A stretch of 64,000 nucleotides of DNA from Cytobacillus horneckiae (GTDB lineage: Bacteria; Bacillota; Bacilli; Bacillales; Cytobacillaceae), in NCBI RefSeq assembly GCF_002835735.1, contig NZ_PISD01000008.1:372001-436000 (forward strand). Direction: 5' to 3'. Positions 33,043 to 41,657 of the stretch are shown in pieces. Within the stretch, counting starts at the first letter, position 1. The number at the start of each line of letters is the position of its first letter. The notes beneath the pieces were generated by a model. The model was not told where the DNA came from, did no database searches, and saw only the letters and a program-made list of their open reading frames with translations. The translations under genes were made by a program, and so were the position numbers.

Positions 33043-33416
33043 ATGAAACGATGGAAAATGATTTTGCTGTTGATTTCATTCATCAGAGGCATATAAGTGA
33101 ACAAAGAGAGTTTACGGGAAAAGGAGAAAATTGGGAGGTCTTCAGCAAGCTAACTTCAGAGGGGGAAAGAAAATATCATCATCATATCGAGATTAAATAT
33201 TTAGGCTCTGACAATGAAATTAATATTCGAGAATGGAAGGTACAATCCAATGGAATTGCAACTGGCGGGGGAGATTTCATGCTTGATAATCATCGTGTAA
33301 TTATTAGTGATGATGAGATAGGTATTAGTTCTATCCAATTTGAGGAGCAGCAATTTTTCATTAAATGGAATGATGATAACAGCGAGGGATTTATTTTAAA
33401 GATAAAAGAAAACTAA
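33043..33416 (+). pseudogene. Probable frameshifted secreted-protein gene
   Basis: The only good ribosome site (AGGGG, 33031-33035) serves ATG 33043, which encodes a signal-peptide-like start MKRWKMILLLISFIRGI and then a stop at 33094. The body is open in another frame from ATG 33051 to 33416 (EFTGKGENWEVFSKL, HHHIEIKYLGSDNEIN). 'GEGENW...' with a following beta-rich domain is common in secreted Bacillus lipoproteins. ATG 33051 lies 15 bases from the site and would start without a signal peptide. I infer a frameshift between about 33061 and 33093. If 33051 is used, a 121-residue cytoplasmic protein results. Confidence 0.5.
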
Positions 33417-33439
33417 CCCCGGCAAAATGACTGCCGGGG
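33417..33439 (+). terminator. GC-rich hairpin after the 33043 gene
   Basis: CCCCGGC / GCCGGGG with a 9-nt loop, immediately after the stop. The tail CTTCAT is poor in T. Confidence 0.6.
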
Positions 33440-33599
33440 CTTCATAGAAGGGATTACTGAAAACCAAAGAATCGGTCATCGACCAGCCATAGCCATAGGC
33501 GGTTATGGGTAAATGGTGAAGGTTTAACAGGTAATGTGTCATTGGTTTGCCATTACTTGTATTTAGTACTTAGATGTACTCTATAAGAATCCTTCTATG

Positions 33600-33632
33600 C
33601 CTTGAAGCAGAGTCTCACTGCTTCAAGGTTTT
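33600..33632 (+). terminator. Hairpin at the 3' end of the DIP1984-like gene
   Basis: A perfect 11-bp stem CCTTGAAGCAG / CTGCTTCAAGG; the T-run (TTTTAG) is on the plus-strand side. It touches the stop codon of the reverse-strand gene. It terminates either plus-strand transcription from the 33440-33600 gap or, without a tail, the reverse-strand gene. Confidence 0.6.
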
Positions 33633-34146
33633 AGAAATATTTATCTTGGTCAAATTCAAGCTCAATTGTATAGTTTTTACTATTTATTAAGTTTGACAGT
33701 CTGTTTGCATGTCTTTCAATTTCAAGCGACTTTATGCGATACTCCTCCGGTTCAAAGGCGGCAACTCGCAACATGCTGCTTGACTCTCCAATCATATAAA
33801 GAAATTCTTCTTTTTGAGCAGATCCAAATTGTTTACATTTCCGTGCTTTTGCCCGAAGCTGTGTCGCCAGTTCAATCGCTTCGACAATAGATAAAGAGTC
33901 GCCATTGAACTGGATTTCATTGTCAATATTAGCTCGATAAACAAGCTTATCAAGCAATCGGAAATCCTTTCTAATTTCATCTATATCCTTTTCTGCATCT
34001 TGAAACAGCCTTTTCTGTGTAGGGAGAGGACTCGCTTTCTCGATTTCAAAGAAGGCAAGTCTATCCATTTCTTCTTCAAGTTCATGGATCCTCTTAGATA
34101 AGACACTTTTTAATTTCACTGCTTCTGCTAATGTGATTTTCGGCAT
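33631..34146 (-). CDS. DIP1984/septicolysin-like coiled-coil protein
   Basis: 171 residues, mostly helical and charged. It starts PKITLAEAVKLKSVLSKRIHEL, with a later LDKLVYRANIDNEIQFNGDS and LSIVEAIELATQLRAKA. The order 'L.EA...K..L..RI..L' then 'L...I.R.N....', 'G..SL.EAI..R..L' matches the DIP1984 (septicolysin) family. No signal peptide and no membrane helix. Family function is unknown, despite the name septicolysin. GGAG ribosome site upstream on the reverse strand. The 316 bases between it and the Snf2 gene contain only a decayed reading frame. Confidence 0.65.
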   Translation of the reverse strand: MPKITLAEAVKLKSVLSKRIHELEEEMDRLAFFEIEKASPLPTQKRLFQDAEKDIDEIRKDFRLLDKLVYRANIDNEIQFNGDSLSIVEAIELATQLRAKARKCKQFGSAQKEEFLYMIGESSSMLRVAAFEPEEYRIKSLEIERHANRLSNLINSKNYTIELEFDQDKYF

Positions 34147-34281
34147 TTAAGATTCTCCTTCACATTTATATATAATCCAATATTACTAGAAAAAAATGGA
34201 TTTGGAAATAAATATATTTATAAAATAAAGTTATAAAGAAGTTTTTATCTGTAATAATTAAAAAATAGAGGGAGTTCGTAT

Positions 34282-34401
34282 ATGAAACTATAGCTAAGTG
34301 GCTATAAACTAGAATACAATATTCAGCTCAATAAATGATATTTAGGAATGGTTCTCGTTGTTGATGACGGAATTGTCGTTACTGGAACTACTTTATTGTG
34401 A
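34282..34401 (+). pseudogene. Decayed short reading frame
   Basis: After AGAGGGAG an ATG frame reads MKL-stop-LSGYKLEYNIQLNK-stop-YLGMVLVVDDGIVVTGTTLL-stop. Three stops occur in 40 codons, but the residues between them look protein-like. No family recognised; it may be chance. The rest of the 34147-34462 gap shows nothing further. Confidence 0.25.
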
Positions 34402-34462
34402 ATGGGCATGTTTGTTATAATTAAAAAGTAGAAACAGATTCGCAATCAAGGGAGTTTTCCTG

Positions 34463-37400
34463 TTGAATAACCAATTAAGTCAAAAAAACATCATTGAGCG
34501 CTGCGGAGCTGTCTCCTATAAAAGAGGAGAGGCTTTTTATCGCGGTAATAAAGTGCTAATACATAAAACGAATGACCATAAATATGTAGGTAAAGTAAAA
34601 GCTGCAGAAGCTTTTTCAGTCACTGTGGATATAGACGAAAACGGCAGCTTGTTTACCGAATGTTCATGCCCAAAGCTCGCTTCATTTAATAAGGATTGTC
34701 AGCATATTGCAGCTGTCCTTATCGCATTGGGAGAGGTAAAACCTAGTAGAGAAGGACAAACACAGGGAATGGCAGAGGATTTAATTGCCATTTTCTCAAC
34801 TGACTCAGAAAGGCTTTCTACAGAACAAGCCCATTTTGAAAACAGGGAACTGTTAAATCCGACTTTTATATGCAAAGTAATTCCAGTTGATGGAAAACAA
34901 TATTTGGGGATTTCGCTTGCATTTAAAAATAGTGACGTATTAGACGCAGCTTCTTTTATTCAAGCTGTTCGCAGCAATAAGGCATACACAATAACGCATC
35001 AAATTAAATACTCACCTGAGCTTCATTGTTTTCGTGAAAGTGTTGATACAATATTCCAGTTTCTTGCTGACGGAGATTATGAAGGTGAAGGCAAGTCTAT
35101 ATTATTGAGCCCATCGATTTGGAAAAATGTTTATCCAATCCTTTTGAAAATCAAAGATGTTCACTTTATATATGTAGATAAGCAGTATGATCGATTAATT
35201 GTGAAGAATGAAGTACCGCCATTATCATTCTCTTTTTACAAAAAGACCGATTCAGCAGCTGTTACGATTAGCGGTTTACATTCATCCGTTTTATTTGATA
35301 TGTATGACATGGTTTTTATTGATGGTGTATTTTATCTTCTTTCATTGAAAGACTTTCAAAGACTCACAGAAATAAAAACAATGATTGAGAAATCTCATGC
35401 TGATGAAATAGTCATTGAAGAAAAACAAATAGGATTTTTTCTCGAGAAAGTCGTTCCAGGATTAAGAAAGCTTGGTCATGTACATATCTCGAAAGAAATG
35501 ACAATGCAATATGTGGCGTCGCCTCTAAAAGCAAAGCTTTATCTTGATCGCGTCAATCACCGAATACTTGCTAGCCTCGAATTTCATTATGGAAATATCG
35601 TCATCAATCCAGTCGAAGGCAGTCATGTACATAAAGATGTGATGGTTTTTCGAGATATTGATAAAGAAGAAACGATTTTGGAACTGATGGGGACAGCTTC
35701 ATTTACTACAACAGATGAGGGCTATTATCTTCACAATGAAGAATTAGAATACGAGTTTTTATATCATCTACTTCCTAAACTGCAGAAGCTTGTAAAAGTT
35801 TATGCTACAACTGCAATTAGAAATCGTATCTACCGGGAAAACCCAAAGCCAAAAATCAATGTCCGTATGAAAAAAGAACGAACGAACTGGCTAGAATTCA
35901 AATTTGATATTACTGGGATATCGGAACAGGAAATACGAAATGTTCTTGCGTCGCTTGAGGAAAAAAGAAAATACCATCGTTTAAAAGATGGCACATTATT
36001 CTCATTAGAATCTAGAGAATTTGCTGAAATACAAGCATTTCTCAAAAGAGTGCCTGTTCAGGATGATTCATGGATTGATTTTCCGTTTTTAAAGGGAATG
36101 CAAACGATTAGTCAATCTAATGAAGAAATTCTTCATTTTGAAAAATCGTTTCGTGAATTTATGCTGCAATTTAAGCAGCCCGGATACAAAAGCTTTCCGC
36201 TTCCAACGGGCATGCAGACGCTACTTCGCACTTATCAAAAAGAAGGTTATTACTGGATGAAGTTGATGGCACAATATGGATTCGGCGGTGTGCTTGCTGA
36301 TGATATGGGTCTTGGAAAAACGATACAGGCCATTGCATTTATTTTATCCTCCATGGATGAGATTCGTAGAAATGAACAGCCGGCTCTAATCATTTGTCCA
36401 TCTTCTGTTACTTATAATTGGTTAAGCGAATTTCTGCGGTTTGCGCCATCAGTAAAAGCGGTAATTGTGGACGGAAAGCAAGTGGAAAGAGCAACTATCC
36501 AAAAGGAAGCTAAAGTGGCAGATGTTCTTATTACTTCTTATCCGCTTCTAAGAAAGGATATTACATGGTATGAGAAACAGTTTTTTCATACGATTATTTT
36601 TGATGAGGCTCAGAGTTTTAAAAATCCTGTAACAGAAACCGCAAAAGCTGTAAAAAAACTGCAATCAAATCATCGCTTTGCGCTTACTGGCACACCGATA
36701 GAAAATTCTATAGAAGAGTTATGGTCAATTTTTCATGTGGTTTTTCCAGAATTATTCTTAGGGCTGAAGGAATATAGTCAGCTGAGCAGACAAAAAATTG
36801 CACGTATGGTACAACCCTTTATGTTAAGAAGAGTAAAAGCAGAGGTTTTGTCGGAGCTGCCTGAGAAAATTGAAACCTTGGAGGCAGTTGAGTTATTGCC
36901 GGAACAGAAAAAATTATATGCCGCTTACTTATCAAAGCTGCGTCATGATACGTTAAAGCATTTAAACAAGCAAACGCTGCGAAAAAATCGCATCCGCATT
37001 CTTGCTGGTTTAACTAGATTGAGGCAAATATGCTGTCATCCAAAGCTATTTGTAGACGGTTATAATGGGAACTCTGCTAAGTTTGAGCAATTACTATCTA
37101 TTCTTCGTGAAGCAAAGCAGTCAGGCAGAAGGGTACTTGTGTTTTCACAATTTACAAAGATGCTTGAAATAATCGGAAGAGAGCTCGCAAATGAAGGTAG
37201 AGAATATTTCTATTTGGATGGACAAACCCCCACTTATGAAAGAGTAAAGATTTGCAATCAATTTAACGAAGGTGAAAAGGATTTGTTTCTTATTTCCTTA
37301 AAAGCAGGGGGAACAGGGCTAAACTTAACCGGTGCAGATACCGTCATTTTATATGACTTATGGTGGAATCCAGCTGTTGAGGAGCAAGCTGCGGATAGGG

Positions 37401-37585
37401 CATACAGAATGGGACAAACAAAGGATGTTCATGTAATAAAAATGATAACAAGAGGAACGATTGAAGAAAAAATAGAAGAGCTTCAAGATAAAAAGAAGCA
37501 TTTAATAGAGGAAATATTAGATAAGCAAACACAATCCACACTTACCGAAGAGGATATTTTAGATATTTTAGAATTGAGAAGCTAA
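34463..37585 (+). CDS. Snf2-family ATPase/helicase with N-terminal SWIM zinc finger
   Basis: 1040 residues from TTG 34463 after AAGGGAG. C67-x-C69 ... C79-x-H81 is a SWIM zinc finger. A long bacterial Snf2 linker domain (100-560) follows. The motor begins about 585: LADDMGLGKTIQAI (motif I, about 610-623), DEAQ (II, about 713), LTGTPIENS (III), and GGTGLNLTGADTVILYDLWW with RAYRMGQTK (V, VI). The closest known type is the Bacillus YqhH/YwqA-like RapA-related Snf2 proteins. Biochemistry: ATP-driven translocation on duplex DNA. Cellular job unknown; no defence or restriction genes are adjacent. Confidence 0.92.
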   Translation: MNNQLSQKNIIERCGAVSYKRGEAFYRGNKVLIHKTNDHKYVGKVKAAEAFSVTVDIDENGSLFTECSCPKLASFNKDCQHIAAVLIALGEVKPSREGQTQGMAEDLIAIFSTDSERLSTEQAHFENRELLNPTFICKVIPVDGKQYLGISLAFKNSDVLDAASFIQAVRSNKAYTITHQIKYSPELHCFRESVDTIFQFLADGDYEGEGKSILLSPSIWKNVYPILLKIKDVHFIYVDKQYDRLIVKNEVPPLSFSFYKKTDSAAVTISGLHSSVLFDMYDMVFIDGVFYLLSLKDFQRLTEIKTMIEKSHADEIVIEEKQIGFFLEKVVPGLRKLGHVHISKEMTMQYVASPLKAKLYLDRVNHRILASLEFHYGNIVINPVEGSHVHKDVMVFRDIDKEETILELMGTASFTTTDEGYYLHNEELEYEFLYHLLPKLQKLVKVYATTAIRNRIYRENPKPKINVRMKKERTNWLEFKFDITGISEQEIRNVLASLEEKRKYHRLKDGTLFSLESREFAEIQAFLKRVPVQDDSWIDFPFLKGMQTISQSNEEILHFEKSFREFMLQFKQPGYKSFPLPTGMQTLLRTYQKEGYYWMKLMAQYGFGGVLADDMGLGKTIQAIAFILSSMDEIRRNEQPALIICPSSVTYNWLSEFLRFAPSVKAVIVDGKQVERATIQKEAKVADVLITSYPLLRKDITWYEKQFFHTIIFDEAQSFKNPVTETAKAVKKLQSNHRFALTGTPIENSIEELWSIFHVVFPELFLGLKEYSQLSRQKIARMVQPFMLRRVKAEVLSELPEKIETLEAVELLPEQKKLYAAYLSKLRHDTLKHLNKQTLRKNRIRILAGLTRLRQICCHPKLFVDGYNGNSAKFEQLLSILREAKQSGRRVLVFSQFTKMLEIIGRELANEGREYFYLDGQTPTYERVKICNQFNEGEKDLFLISLKAGGTGLNLTGADTVILYDLWWNPAVEEQAADRAYRMGQTKDVHVIKMITRGTIEEKIEELQDKKKHLIEEILDKQTQSTLTEEDILDILELRS

Positions 37586-37607
37586 AGTTTTTTTAGCTTC
37601 TTTTTTT
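37578..37607 (+). terminator. Terminator of the Snf2 gene
   Basis: A perfect 9-bp stem GAAGCTAAA / TTTAGCTTC overlapping the last codons and stop, followed by TTTTTTTG. Confidence 0.85.
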
Positions 37608-37896
37608 GTAGGTCGTAATAAATAGGTATTTCGCTTAAGTAATTACAATTATTTAGGAGATTTTTCTTAAATTTTTCAAAAAAATGATGAATTGTGTCGG
37701 TTTAGTAATATATTTGTAATATTACTATTACCTGATTGTCAAAAACAGATGTTATAATGCTTTTTGTAAACATAGTAAGAACGTAGTATTTTGTCGTATA
37801 TTTAGTAAACACATAGAATAATAGAACATAATGAACTTTAAATAACATACATATGTCGAAAAGAGAAATAATTAGAGAGAAAGCAGGGGAATTTGA
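37608..37896 (+). promoter_or_regulatory. AT-rich leader region of the cell-wall hydrolase gene
   Basis: About 290 bases without a gene. A -10-like TATAAT sits at about 37754-37759 (TGTTATAATGC), but no good -35 is at 17 bases. I looked for the WalR consensus TGTWAH-N5-TGTWAH and did not find it. The long leader is consistent with a highly expressed secreted-protein gene. Confidence 0.35.
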
Positions 37897-39159
37897 GTGA
37901 AGAAGAAAATAATTGCTTTAAACACAACGATTATGCTTGGATTAGGAGCTTTTGCATTACCGGCAGTGAACGCGGAATCAGTAGACGATATTAAAAAGGA
38001 ACGCTCAGATGTTCAATCAAATTTATCTAAAGCTGAAAAAGAGCTGGCAACTGTATTAGCTGAACTTAGCAAATTAGAAGATCAAATTAAAAAAGTAGAC
38101 AAAGCAATGGCTGATAATGACAAGTTTATTGTTGACACTGAAAAAGAAATCGAAGATACAAAGAAAAAGGTTAAAAAGCTAGAAGAAGAAATTAAAGTTA
38201 TTCAAGAACGCATCGATCAGCGCAGCGAAGTTTTAAAAGAGCGCGCAGTAGCTTTCCAAGAGAGCGGCGGAACAAATGTTGGATACATAGAGGTATTACT
38301 CGGATCTACTAGTTTCGGTGACTTCATCGATCGTGTCGGTGCAGTTTCTAAGATCGTTGAAGCTGACCAAGATCTATTATTACAACATGATGCAGATAAA
38401 AAAGAAGTTAAAGAAAAGAAAAGCACTGTTGACAAAGAATTATCTGGGCTTAATGAGAAAATGACTGAGCTTGAAGGTATGCGCGCTCAGATGGAAGATC
38501 AAAAGAAACAAAATGATGTTCTTAAAAAAGAGTTAAAAACAAAAGAAACAGCAGCAGCTGATAAAAAATCTAAACTACAAACAAAAGATAGCGAACTAGC
38601 AGCGATGCAAGCAGACATTGAAAGAAGCATGGCAGCTCAAAACACAGCTGTTGCATCTGTAGCTTCAACTCCTAACTCAGGTAACTCTGGTTCATCTGCA
38701 GATTCAACATCTGTAAAATCTAGTGGCGGAAAATCAGCACCTGCTAAGTCTGCGCCTTCTACAACTGTTGGTAGCGGAATTAGCGCTGTAATTAGTGCTG
38801 GTAATAAATACATCGGAAACTCAGTATACGTATTTGGTGGCGGTAGATCTGCAGCAGATATCGCTGCTGGTCGTTTCGACTGCTCTGGCTTTGTTCACTG
38901 GGCATTCGCTCAAGGTGGATATAGCGTTGGTTCAAGCACAGAAGCATTAAAAAACCAAGGTACACCTGTATCAGCTAGCCAAATGCAGCCTGGTGACATG
39001 GTATTCTTCGACACATATAAAAAAGATGGCCATGTAGGAATCTACATTGGCGGCGGTAAATTCATCGGTTCTCAAAGCAGCACTGGTGTTGCCATTGCCA
39101 ACATGTCTAGCGGATATTGGAAAGACGCCTTCAACGGCCGTGTAAACCGTATCAACTAA
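37897..39159 (+). CDS. Secreted D,L-endopeptidase, coiled-coil + NlpC/P60 (CwlO-like)
   Basis: 420 residues from GTG 37897 after AGCAGGGG. The signal peptide MKKKIIALNTTIMLGLGAFA ends near NA-ES (residue 27). Residues 30-250 are coiled coil of the PcsB/CwlO type (EKELATVLAELSKLEDQIKK), then a Ser/Ala-rich linker (255-295). The NlpC/P60 domain has nucleophile C329 in FDCSGF and H379 in GHVGIYIGGG. Known role: cleavage of D-gamma-glutamyl-meso-DAP links for wall growth, with the coiled coil held by FtsEX in B. subtilis CwlO. Codon use here (many GCT, GGT, GTA) differs from neighbours, as expected for strong expression. Confidence 0.92.
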   Translation: MKKKIIALNTTIMLGLGAFALPAVNAESVDDIKKERSDVQSNLSKAEKELATVLAELSKLEDQIKKVDKAMADNDKFIVDTEKEIEDTKKKVKKLEEEIKVIQERIDQRSEVLKERAVAFQESGGTNVGYIEVLLGSTSFGDFIDRVGAVSKIVEADQDLLLQHDADKKEVKEKKSTVDKELSGLNEKMTELEGMRAQMEDQKKQNDVLKKELKTKETAAADKKSKLQTKDSELAAMQADIERSMAAQNTAVASVASTPNSGNSGSSADSTSVKSSGGKSAPAKSAPSTTVGSGISAVISAGNKYIGNSVYVFGGGRSAADIAAGRFDCSGFVHWAFAQGGYSVGSSTEALKNQGTPVSASQMQPGDMVFFDTYKKDGHVGIYIGGGKFIGSQSSTGVAIANMSSGYWKDAFNGRVNRIN

Positions 39160-39170
39160 TAAATATCCTA

Positions 39171-39203
39171 AAGTCCAATCACGATAGTGGTTGGGCTTTT
39201 ATT
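39171..39203 (+). terminator. Terminator of the cell-wall hydrolase gene
   Basis: AGTCCAATCAC pairs with GTGGTTGGGCT (two G-T pairs) around GATA; tail TTTTATTATTTTT. Confidence 0.8.
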
Positions 39204-39586
39204 ATTTTTATACCACTTATATAGAACAAATAAACGCTGAACTTTGCATTGAGTGCGCGCTTTAATTCAAAATTACGGGGCGAGTATATCGTTCTAGGTA
39301 AATAAAACATATAAAAAGTGTTCATTCCTGCGAATATATGAATCATCGCGATAAAGGTATGATTCCATTCTACTAATATAATTTTCGTAAATCTGCTTCA
39401 CTTTATCTCTTTTCCAAGTGATATTTAAGAATAACCTTTCATTTGCTAACTTTTACTATTATTTTAAAAAAAAATGAACAGAAAAATCTGTTAATTCTAA
39501 ATAATCATTGCATTTTTATTTTCTAAATGTTTAAATAATATTAACTTATCAGATATGTGATGTCTGCAAACAAAGGCGGTGACTAT
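39204..39586 (+). other. Intergenic region before the GntR gene
   Basis: About 380 AT-rich bases without a credible reading frame. The last 120 bases contain long A/T runs and presumably the regulator's promoter, but I could not assign -35/-10 elements with confidence. Confidence 0.4.
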
Positions 39587-40273
39587 TTGAAGGTCGAAAA
39601 AATATCAACGAGAAAGATCTCTGAAATCGTAGCGGAAAAGATTGAGGACATGATAGATGAAGGTAAGTTTACTGCAGGTGAGAAACTTCCGTCGGTCCGT
39701 GAACTATGTGAATTATATGGGGTAGGTAGATCAGCAGTTAGAGATGCAATTACAGCGCTGCAAGGAAAAGGATTAGTTCAAGTTAAACAAGGAGAAGGGA
39801 CGTATATACTTGGCTTTGATTCTTCGAAATTGTTTACTGCTAATCATCTTCTTCCTGGAATTAAGGATATTAAAGAGCTTTTCCAGGCGAGGAAAATGGT
39901 AGAGGCAGGATTAGCAGAAATGGCAGCCAAACATCGAACAGATGACGATTTAAAAAATATGGCTAGCCTTCTGAAACGGGATGATGGCTGGGAATCAGAC
40001 TATTTATTTCACCATAGTATTGCTACAGCTGCAGGAAATACAATCATGGTTCATTTTATTGAGTTTATTTCATCAACCTTAAAAAAATCGATGGTTAATT
40101 TTCACGATTTAATTCAGAGTGATCAAGAAATCGTTCATACTATCAATCAGCAACATCTCATGATTTATGAAGCGATAAAAAACAAACAATCAAACAGCGC
40201 TTATCAGTCAATGATTGAACATTTGAATCTTGTAGAAAAATTGCTGCAGAAACAAATTCTCCAACAAAATTAA
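39587..40273 (+). CDS. GntR-family regulator, FadR/GlcC subfamily
   Basis: 228 residues from TTG 39587, five bases after AAAGGCGGTG; the longer frame from 39557 has no site. N-terminal winged helix: EKIEDMIDEGKFTAGEKLPS, then RELCELYGVGRSAVRDAITAL and QVKQGEGTYI. The C-terminal FCD-type helical domain (105-225) contains the Asp and His pattern of metal/acid-binding FadR proteins (FHHSIATAAGN). It directly precedes the glycolate oxidase genes, so it is their likely regulator, comparable to GlcC or LldR. Candidate operators are at 40298 and 44649. Confidence 0.9.
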   Translation: MKVEKISTRKISEIVAEKIEDMIDEGKFTAGEKLPSVRELCELYGVGRSAVRDAITALQGKGLVQVKQGEGTYILGFDSSKLFTANHLLPGIKDIKELFQARKMVEAGLAEMAAKHRTDDDLKNMASLLKRDDGWESDYLFHHSIATAAGNTIMVHFIEFISSTLKKSMVNFHDLIQSDQEIVHTINQQHLMIYEAIKNKQSNSAYQSMIEHLNLVEKLLQKQILQQN

Positions 40274-40297
40274 TTTTTGCCTTACTAAAAAACAGTG

Positions 40298-40309
40298 TTT
40301 GTTATTACA
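40298..40309 (+). promoter_or_regulatory. Palindromic operator candidate upstream of glcE
   Basis: TTGTTATTACAA, an inverted TTGT-N4-ACAA pair. Its exact reverse complement occurs before glcB (44649-44660). With flanks the shared match is GTTTGTTATTAC, 12 bases. Inferred binding site of the adjacent GntR regulator. Confidence 0.55.
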
Positions 40310-40331
40310 ATACACGGGAGGTGCGAAGCAA

Positions 40332-41657
40332 TTGACAACAACTAGCTTTTTAGATGAAATAAAAAGCCTTATCGATGAGGATCAAGTAATTGATTCAACT
40401 AAGGATAATCAGCCATATGGCAATTCCGGCCATATCACGATACATCCACAGACAGAGCAAGAAATATGCGATATTTTACAATATGCCTCTAACCATCATT
40501 TATTAGTTAACATCGCAGGTGCCGGATCAAAAAGAGGCTTTGGCGGAGAAATGGAATCAGCTAATATTCTATTATCATTAGAGCGATACACTGGTATTGT
40601 TGAACATCACGCAGGCGATATGACTATTACTGTGAAAGCAGGCACATCATTTCAAGAGATTCAAAATTACTTGAAACCATATAATCAGAAAATCGCCTTG
40701 GATCCATTTTTACCACAGCAGGCGACTATTGGCGGGTTAATTGCCTGTAATGACAGCGGTCCGAAACGGCTTGGCTATGGATCAGCAAGAGATGCTGTGA
40801 TCGGTCTCCGCATCGTCTATCCCGATGGAAAAGTCATCCGTTCCGGCGGCAAAGTTGTAAAAAATGTTGCCGGCTATGATATGAATAAGCTTTTTATCGG
40901 ATCAATGGGCACCATTGGTGTGCTCTCAGAAATAACCATTAAGCTTAGACCGGTCACGAAAGATGAAACGACAATGCTTATCACTTTTCCAAACCATAAA
41001 ATTGAGGAAATTAAGGCGTTTAGTATTCAACTTTTAGATTCAATGATTGAACCAATATGTTTTGAGCTATTAAACCCTGAATTGACAGAAATTTTTTCCG
41101 GCGAGAAATCGTTTGCACTATTAATAAGTTTTGAAGATGTTGAAAAATCTGTTCAATATCAAGAAGAATATTTAAAAAAGCAAATTCCCAAGAATGCAAA
41201 AATGAAAAAATTAAAGGGAGAAGATAGTGCGCATTTTTGGCAGGCTTTTTATCAGTTAGTGCCAAATGCATTGGAAAATCCAAAAAATGAGAAAGTAAAA
41301 GCTGCAGTAAAAATAGGGACGGTTAATGTGAACATCGCTCCTATTCTAAAAGAAAGTTCATTAATCCAGGATACATGCAATGTAAAGATTTTCGGTCATG
41401 GGGGTTTGGGTCACGGCATTATGCAGTTATATATAGATGGTGCTGAAGTTGATGTCATTGATGCATTGAAAAAACTAAGGAGTTTGGCAAAGATGTATAA
41501 TGGCTATGCGGTTATTCGTCATTTACCATTCAATCTCAGAAAACAAATTGATACTTGGGGAGAAAAACCATCATCATTTTTCCTGCTAGAAGGTATTAAA
41601 GAAAAAATAGACCCAAAACGGATGCTGAACCGGCATAGATATGTAGGAGGGATATAA
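40332..41657 (+). CDS. glcE: Glycolate oxidase FAD-binding subunit, GlcE-like
   Basis: 441 residues from TTG 40332, eight bases after GGGAGGTG. The FAD_binding_4 domain has GAGSKRGFGGEM, ATIGGLIACNDSGPKRLGYG and SGGKVVKNVAGYDMNKL; the last block is characteristic of GlcE. It lacks the longer C-terminal cap of GlcD. Known: GlcD, GlcE and GlcF form a membrane-associated complex oxidising glycolate to glyoxylate with electrons passed to quinone. The stop TAA is directly followed by the ATG of glcF. Confidence 0.88.
   Translation: MTTTSFLDEIKSLIDEDQVIDSTKDNQPYGNSGHITIHPQTEQEICDILQYASNHHLLVNIAGAGSKRGFGGEMESANILLSLERYTGIVEHHAGDMTITVKAGTSFQEIQNYLKPYNQKIALDPFLPQQATIGGLIACNDSGPKRLGYGSARDAVIGLRIVYPDGKVIRSGGKVVKNVAGYDMNKLFIGSMGTIGVLSEITIKLRPVTKDETTMLITFPNHKIEEIKAFSIQLLDSMIEPICFELLNPELTEIFSGEKSFALLISFEDVEKSVQYQEEYLKKQIPKNAKMKKLKGEDSAHFWQAFYQLVPNALENPKNEKVKAAVKIGTVNVNIAPILKESSLIQDTCNVKIFGHGGLGHGIMQLYIDGAEVDVIDALKKLRSLAKMYNGYAVIRHLPFNLRKQIDTWGEKPSSFFLLEGIKEKIDPKRMLNRHRYVGGI

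Noticed and set aside
33440-33600. Possible small RNA ending at the 33600-33632 hairpin
   Set aside because: The hairpin and T-run are on the plus strand, but no promoter could be recognised in the gap, so it is not listed as an RNA gene.
37608-37896. WalR binding site before the CwlO-like gene
   Set aside because: TGTTAT and TGTAAA are present but nine bases apart, not five.
40286-40302. ACAGTGTTTGT near glcE as a sigma-54 activator site
   Set aside because: Matches the half-site upstream of 16808 at 11 bases, but no -24/-12 promoter is nearby and it overlaps the better GntR operator candidate.
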